Of a DNA stretch of 8,567 bases, positions 4,886-8,567 are shown one piece after another. Below the pieces are notes generated by a model that made no database searches, was not told the origin of the DNA, and worked only from the letters and a program-made list of their open reading frames with translations. Position 1 is the stretch's first letter, and each line of letters starts with the position of its first letter. The position numbers were made by a program, and so were the translations under genes. Source of the stretch: JAUIAI01 sp049680625 (GTDB lineage: Bacteria > Pseudomonadota > Gammaproteobacteria > Burkholderiales > Burkholderiaceae_E); contig JBAUID010000242.1 in NCBI GenBank assembly GCA_049680625.1, forward strand, positions 1 to 8,567. The letters are read 5' to 3'.

Positions 4886-6499
4886 ATGACTGTGTCTGCT
4901 GGTCACTACGACTACATCATTATTGGTGCCGGGTCAGCCGGTTGTGTTCTCGCGAACCGCCTGTCGGCATCGGGTCAGCACCGGGTGTTGCTTTTAGAGG
5001 CGGGTGCCCGTGATCACTTCTGGACCCGCATTCCCCTTGGCTACGGCAAACTGATTGATCACCCGACTGCTAACTGGCGCTACCGCTCTGAGCCTGAAGC
5101 CTATACCGGCATGCGCCAGATCCCCATTCCACGAGGCCGGGTTCTCGGTGGTTCCAGTGCTATCAACGGCCTGGTGTTTGTTCGTGGGCAACGCATCGAC
5201 TACGACGGCTGGCGCGAACGCGGCGTGCTCGGCTGGGGTTACGAAGATGTCCTGCCGGTGTTTAGGAAAATGGAGAATTTTGATCGGGGTGACGACGCCC
5301 TGCGCGGCCGCGACGGCCCGCTTCGGGTTCGGGAAGCGGTCGATCAAAGCCCGTTGTATGACGCAATCGTTGCCGCCGGAGAGCAGGTTGGCCTGCCACA
5401 CAATCCGGACTACAACGGGTCGGAGCAAGAGGGCATTGCTCGCACCCAGACAACTATTTACAACGGCCGGCGCATGAGTGCTGCCGTCAGCTACCTGAAG
5501 CCGGCGATGGCCCGGCCTAATCTTGAAGTAGTTACCAGCGCGCTTGCTCAGAAACTGATTTTTGAGGGTAAGCGATGTGTTGGGGTTATTTACCGGCGCA
5601 ATGGCCAACAAGTACAAGCCAATGCCCGGCTCGAAACCATTGTGTCAGGCGGTTCAATCAATTCCCCCCAGTTGCTCGAGTTGTCTGGTATCGGGCAGCC
5701 CGCGGTTATTCAGAAACTGGGTATCGACATGGTGCACGAGTTACACGGGGTTGGAGAAAACCTGCGCGACCACGCATCACCGCGCCTGAAATGGCAGATC
5801 ACTCAAAAAGGCGTCACTTACGGCGACCGATCGTTTGGGCTGAAACTCGCCTGGGAAGGCCTGCGTTATATTTTTGCCAACCAGGGTTTTCTTAATTTGC
5901 CGTCGGGGCCGATGCTGGCCTTTTTTCGGTCCCGGCCCGAACTGTCGTCACCCGACTGCCAACTGCATTTTGTGCCGTTTCAGATCGCCAACATGCAAAC
6001 CCGCAGCCTGTCGCGCGAACCTGGTATCACCCTGCCGTTTTACCAGTTGCGCCCTGAAAGCACCGGCAGCATTCATATCAAAACGAACCGCGCCGAAGAT
6101 CACCCCGCAATTTTGTTTAACTTTCTGTCCACCGAACTCGATCGCCGAACCATGGTGGACGGCATTAAGTTCACCCGTCGTTTGCTTAATGCCAGCGCCC
6201 TTGATGCGTTTCGCGGCGCCGAAGTGGCACCAGGCCCGGGGGTTGAGTCGGACGACGAAATTCTTGATTGGGCGCGTCTGTTTGCCGAAACCACATTCCA
6301 TCCGGTGGGAACTTGCAAAATGGGCCAGGACAGCAACAGCGTGGTCGATTCCCGCCTGCGGGTTCACGGTATCGACGGCTTGCGGGTTGCTGACGGCTCA
6401 ATCATGCCGACTCTGGTTTCGGGCAATACCAATGCGGCATGCATCATGATCGGAGAGAAGGCCGCTGAGATGATTATTGAAGATGCTGCCGCGCGCTAG
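4886..6499 (+). CDS. GMC family FAD-dependent oxidoreductase (choline dehydrogenase-like)
   Basis: A 537-residue flavoprotein oxidising an alcohol to an aldehyde, close in layout to BetA-type choline dehydrogenases and related alcohol dehydrogenases. The N-terminal FAD-binding fold has GAGSAG (14-19) and Glu38 (LLLEAG). GMC signature 1 is at 83-106 (PRGRVLGGSSAING and following). Signature 2 is at 256-270 (GSINSPQLLELSGIG). The active site has His472 (FHPVGTCKMG) and Asn514 (SGNTNAA), the usual His/Asn pair. Residue 94 in SAING is Asn, and I see no His in that segment, so the FAD is probably not covalently bound as it is in choline oxidase. No signal peptide is seen, so it is cytoplasmic or membrane-peripheral. 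It is unlikely to be a true betA: no betaine aldehyde dehydrogenase, BetI or choline transporter lies beside it, and many GMC paralogues act on other alcohols. It may be co-transcribed with the methyltransferase gene 30 bp downstream. Confidence 0.95.
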   Translation: MTVSAGHYDYIIIGAGSAGCVLANRLSASGQHRVLLLEAGARDHFWTRIPLGYGKLIDHPTANWRYRSEPEAYTGMRQIPIPRGRVLGGSSAINGLVFVRGQRIDYDGWRERGVLGWGYEDVLPVFRKMENFDRGDDALRGRDGPLRVREAVDQSPLYDAIVAAGEQVGLPHNPDYNGSEQEGIARTQTTIYNGRRMSAAVSYLKPAMARPNLEVVTSALAQKLIFEGKRCVGVIYRRNGQQVQANARLETIVSGGSINSPQLLELSGIGQPAVIQKLGIDMVHELHGVGENLRDHASPRLKWQITQKGVTYGDRSFGLKLAWEGLRYIFANQGFLNLPSGPMLAFFRSRPELSSPDCQLHFVPFQIANMQTRSLSREPGITLPFYQLRPESTGSIHIKTNRAEDHPAILFNFLSTELDRRTMVDGIKFTRRLLNASALDAFRGAEVAPGPGVESDDEILDWARLFAETTFHPVGTCKMGQDSNSVVDSRLRVHGIDGLRVADGSIMPTLVSGNTNAACIMIGEKAAEMIIEDAAAR

Positions 6500-6529
6500 C
6501 CTGCCGACCCATGGGTACAATACGAGCCT

Positions 6530-7285
6530 ATGCTCCAAAAAACTGCCCTGAAGCGACTGTCCGACCGTATTCGACGCGACGTGTATTTCGCTTTGAAGGG
6601 AAATTCCATGACTTATCATGGGGTTCCTGTGTACCTGCCCAAAGGTGTTCCGTGGGATGTATTCAAGCAACTGGTTCGCGGTCACTATGAGCAGGCTGAG
6701 CAGGTTCTGATCCAGAAGTATTTAAGTCCGAATCTGCCGGTCATTGAGCTGGGCGGTTCCATGGGTGTGGTTTCAGCCTACGTCAGAACGGTTCTGAACC
6801 CGACCACACCAATGACAGTGGTCGAGGCGAACCCCAAACTGATCCCGGTGCTTGAACGAAATGCGTTTGCTTCTGATAACGGGGCGTTCACTCGAGTGCT
6901 ACATCACGCGGTTTCAACCACCCCGGGCAGCCTTGATTTTCCGGTCAGCGACGATTATTTGTCGAACCGAATATCGGCAAAGAACGACGGCGAGACCGTG
7001 TCGGTCCAGACCATAACCCTGGGCCAGCTCACCGAAAGCCTGGATCAATATTCGCTGATTATGGACATCGAAGGGGCCGAATTTGACATTTTCAAAAACG
7101 ATGCACCCGCACTGAAAGCCTGTCAGCTGGCCATTGTTGAAGTACACCCTCATTACTTCGATGGCCAGCCCGGGTATACAGAAAACGACTTTATCGCGCT
7201 CGCCGGCGACGCCGGCCTTGTGCATATCGAAACGTCCGACAATGTTTTAGTATTTAAACAGGCTAAGCAGGCCAAACAGGTTTGA
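6530..7285 (+). CDS. FkbM family SAM-dependent methyltransferase
   Basis: A 251-residue class I methyltransferase of the FkbM type, which O-methylates sugars, polyketides or other small molecules. The SAM-binding motif I is VIELGGSMGVVS (71-82). The acidic residue that binds the ribose is in VVEANP (Glu99), and the hallmark LIMDIEGAEFDIF motif (176-188) has Asp179 and Glu181-Gly-Ala-Glu. A His-rich EVHPHYFD segment follows. Two starts compete. ATG 6530 has no clear ribosome binding site. ATG 6608 (Met27) has GAAGGGA (6595-6601) 6 nt upstream, and the family-like THYG-V-VYLP region begins just after it as TYHGVPVYLP. I report the longer form but the shorter is quite possible. The C terminus carries a KQA-KQA-KQV repeat. 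It lies 30 bp after the GMC gene, and its convergent neighbour may be a glycan enzyme, which would suit sugar methylation (inference). Confidence 0.88.
   Translation: MLQKTALKRLSDRIRRDVYFALKGNSMTYHGVPVYLPKGVPWDVFKQLVRGHYEQAEQVLIQKYLSPNLPVIELGGSMGVVSAYVRTVLNPTTPMTVVEANPKLIPVLERNAFASDNGAFTRVLHHAVSTTPGSLDFPVSDDYLSNRISAKNDGETVSVQTITLGQLTESLDQYSLIMDIEGAEFDIFKNDAPALKACQLAIVEVHPHYFDGQPGYTENDFIALAGDAGLVHIETSDNVLVFKQAKQAKQV
6595..6601 (+). promoter_or_regulatory. Internal Shine-Dalgarno favouring a shorter methyltransferase
   Basis: GAAGGGA lies 6 nt before an in-frame ATG at 6608, while the ATG at 6530 has none. It may mark the true start, giving a 225-residue protein. Confidence 0.45.
7256..7282 (+). 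repeat. Three-copy 9-bp repeat at the end of the methyltransferase gene
   Basis: aaacaggct, aagcaggcc and aaacaggtt stand in tandem just before the stop codon and encode KQA-KQA-KQV. The repeat keeps the reading frame and gives a basic, flexible C-terminal tail that is not part of the methyltransferase fold. Confidence 0.75.
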
Positions 7286-7286
7286 C

Positions 7287-7300
7287 CGCCGGATTCGGCG
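7287..7300. terminator. Hairpin between convergent genes, possible terminator
   Basis: cgccg-gatt-cggcg forms a 5-bp GC stem right after the methyltransferase stop codon, followed a few bases on by a short T-run (cctgcttttc). The 46-bp gap between convergent stop codons is a natural place for a shared terminator. The stem is short, so the call is tentative. Confidence 0.4.
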
Positions 7301-7331
7301 CCTGCTTTTCAGCCCGGGCGACCCTGTTTCG

Positions 7332-8072
7332 TCAGAATAACCGGCCCAGCGCACTCCACGGCTCAACAACAAATTTGCTGAGATAGAGTTTTCGGCCCCG
7401 GTTGATCTTTTTAAAGCGTATCTCGCCATCATTAAGCAACAAGAAATCGGACATGCAGCGCTCAAGAAAGTAAGGGATCTCTGACAGCGGTTTTTGATGA
7501 TGAAAGTAGCGATCGGGAATTTTCCCCTCCTGGTAGGCGCTCATCAGGTCGCTGGCTATCGGCCGGATATAGTCGATATAGCGCGCCCAGAACTTCTGAT
7601 TGGCAACAACGTAATTACAATACGTCGTATACCTGACTCCGTGATGGTGTTTCAGCAGCGTGTTGCGATCCAGGCTGATGAACTCGGTCAGGTCCAGCAA
7701 CCCCGGGTGTTTTCGGTTCCCCCGCTTCCACAAATTTCGCCGATTCATTTTTGCCTGCGGATACGGATTAAAAATCACCGCGTCGTATTCGGGCAGGTAC
7801 CGACCCAGGTAAGTTTCAAAGCGGGCGATACTGAGGTTTGTTTTCTGAAAGAACTTTGGGCTGAACAGGCAGACATGGGTACGCCCCTCGGGCCAGACAA
7901 AGTTACCTTGTGCATCAGAAAAGTAGTCAAGAAAAACCCCAACTTCGCAGAGTTGGTAGCTCGGGTTGCCGACATTGTCATAGGTTTCGAAGCCTTGCGC
8001 CGGAATCAGTTGCTGATCCCGTTGATGAACAATCAGGCGCCTGTCGATACTGATGGAATCGATCAAACTCAT
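7332..8072 (-). CDS. Uncharacterised protein, possibly glycosyltransferase-like
   Basis: A 246-residue soluble protein with no signal peptide or membrane helix. I do not know a name for it, but its layout recalls uncharacterised proteins found in bacterial glycan clusters. Features are FETYDNVGNPSYQLCEVGVFL (28-48, Asp32 and Asn33, with Glu43), FSPKFF (70-75), YDAVIFNPYPQ (96-106), YCNYVVANQKFWARYIDY (151-168) and IPYFLERCMSDFLLLNDGEIRFKKI (199-223). The Glu-Arg pair inside a hydrophobic C-terminal helix and the 'CNY-V-N-FW-YI' core are also seen in DUF4422-like and other GT-A-type sugar transferases, so a sugar transferase role is an inference. No classic DXD motif is obvious. The ATG at 8072 has a weak AGGT 6 nt upstream. 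The open frame on the opposite strand (7494-8105) has no such motifs and is taken as a shadow. Confidence 0.75.
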   Translation of the reverse strand: MSLIDSISIDRRLIVHQRDQQLIPAQGFETYDNVGNPSYQLCEVGVFLDYFSDAQGNFVWPEGRTHVCLFSPKFFQKTNLSIARFETYLGRYLPEYDAVIFNPYPQAKMNRRNLWKRGNRKHPGLLDLTEFISLDRNTLLKHHHGVRYTTYCNYVVANQKFWARYIDYIRPIASDLMSAYQEGKIPDRYFHHQKPLSEIPYFLERCMSDFLLLNDGEIRFKKINRGRKLYLSKFVVEPWSALGRLF

Positions 8073-8361
8073 CCGGCTAACCTAAATTCCTCAATCCATG
8101 GTTGATTCTCAGCCCGCATTGTGCACGAAACACCAATCCCGGCGACCGGCCGGGCGGCTGTCTGTAACCGGGCCCCAAACCCAGCGGCTGGTCACACGGC
8201 ACGCATCCGATTGCCCGGATTCGGCCCCGATTCGGTGCGGAGCGGGTATTTGGAATCGTCTTGCAACACTCTCGCGTTGCATTCTTACATTGCAATGCAG
8301 CATTCGTAAATGAATAAGTGTAGGCTGGGAAATTCCTTCTCTATATGACAAATCTGTTGCT
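8073..8361. other. Divergent intergenic control region
   Basis: The 289 bp between the uncharacterised - strand gene and the right-edge + strand ORF carry no recognisable coding sequence; the short frames on both strands lack family features and ribosome binding sites. The left part is GC-rich. The right part (from about 8260) is more AT-rich and holds the direct repeats and palindrome listed separately, so it probably contains the promoter for the right-edge gene. Confidence 0.55.
8279..8311. promoter_or_regulatory. Direct repeats two helical turns apart around a palindrome
   Basis: gcattcttacat (8279-8290) and gcattcgtaaat (8300-8311) match at 10 of 12 bases and start exactly 21 bp apart, so they lie on the same face of the helix. 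The perfect palindrome cattgcaatg (8288-8297) bridges them. A possible -35 (TTGCAA, 8290-8295) with a 17-bp spacer to AATAAG (8313-8318) overlaps the array. Tandem half-sites of this spacing are typical of response regulators and other activators; the factor is unknown. Confidence 0.4.
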
Positions 8362-8567
8362 ATGCACCAATCGTATCAGCCAAAGCGTAAGCATGGCCTG
8401 CTGACGCAACTTCGGGCCCGTCTGTCGCAAAGCCATCGGCAGATTGCTGACACCTCGGCCGTTTTCGGCTCGGAAACCGGGATGCGGTCGATGCCAGCAG
8501 CGCAAGATCCTGGGCCGCAGATCACCACCGGTGCAGCCTATGCCCATAACGGCTGGCTGAGTCTTGT
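8362..8567 (+). CDS. Unidentified protein, 3' part beyond the window
   Basis: An open frame from ATG 8362 runs off the right edge after 68 codons. The visible product begins MHQSYQPKRKHGLLTQLRAR, a basic, Gln- and Arg-rich start that forms no signal peptide. It continues through a Ser/Ala/Pro-rich, probably disordered segment and ends in TTGAAYAHNGWLSL at the edge, where a folded domain may begin. The frame is closed by a TGA at 8311-8313 upstream, and no clear Shine-Dalgarno precedes the ATG, so the start is uncertain. I do not recognise it. The opposite strand is also open here (8341-8547) without a recognisable product. The regulatory repeats just upstream favour a + strand gene. Confidence 0.45.
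   Translation, partial: MHQSYQPKRKHGLLTQLRARLSQSHRQIADTSAVFGSETGMRSMPAAQDPGPQITTGAAYAHNGWLSL

Noticed and set aside
4994..5617. 207-codon - strand frame inside the GMC gene
   Set aside because: The + strand frame carries both GMC signatures here; the antisense frame is a by-product of GC-rich codon use.
5874..6449. 191-codon + strand frame in another register of the GMC gene
   Set aside because: It overlaps the catalytic His/Asn region of GMC in a shifted frame and gives a Cys/Pro/Arg-rich product typical of a shadow.
4886..6499. Naming the GMC gene betA
   Set aside because: The signatures are shared by the whole GMC family and no betaine pathway partner (BetB, BetI, choline transporter) lies alongside.
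7494..8105. 203-codon + strand frame opposite the uncharacterised gene
   Set aside because: The - strand product has aromatic-rich, enzyme-like motifs and an ordinary start, while the + strand product is a featureless Val/Ile-rich sequence.

Overview
The window looks like a chromosomal stretch from a Pseudomonadota (proteobacterial) genome of moderate-to-high GC. The evidence is the compact bacterial gene layout, clear Shine-Dalgarno sites on several genes, a DUF1488-type small protein, and a membrane-anchored small protein of a style I associate with alphaproteobacteria. I cannot settle the class from sequence alone. I see no tRNA, rRNA, transposase, integrase, CRISPR array or phage gene.

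Left part (1-2386, + strand): the 3' part of a short-chain dehydrogenase/reductase (SDR) gene cut by the window edge, a 91-residue DUF1488-like protein, and a complete zinc-dependent medium-chain alcohol/polyol dehydrogenase. Middle part (2387-4647, - strand): a 743-bp repeat-rich stretch with one long low-complexity ORF and a 9-bp tandem array, then a small single-pass membrane protein gene, then an aldo/keto reductase. Right-centre (4886-7285, + strand): a choline-dehydrogenase-like GMC flavoprotein oxidoreductase, followed after 30 bp by an FkbM-type SAM methyltransferase. Right end: a convergent - strand gene for an uncharacterised protein that I suspect is glycosyltransferase-like, a 289-bp divergent control region, and the 5' end of an unidentified + strand gene that runs off the window.

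The recurring theme is oxidation and reduction of small alcohols, aldehydes and ketones. Four unrelated enzyme folds that do this chemistry (SDR, zinc MDR, AKR, GMC) lie within about 6.5 kb. No transporter, regulator or dedicated pathway enzyme is visible, so a shared substrate is only an inference. The right third shifts toward probable glycan or small-molecule modification (FkbM methyltransferase plus the putative glycosyltransferase-like protein).

The regulatory DNA is the least ordinary part. There is a perfect 12-bp palindrome in a larger dyad upstream of the GMC gene, an 18-bp near-palindrome in the same divergent region, and a pair of 12-bp direct repeats 21 bp apart flanking a 10-bp palindrome before the right-edge gene. 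I did not find convincing evidence of a new multi-gene system; the best candidates for follow-up are the repeat-rich stretch at 2449-3090 and the uncharacterised protein at 7332-8072.
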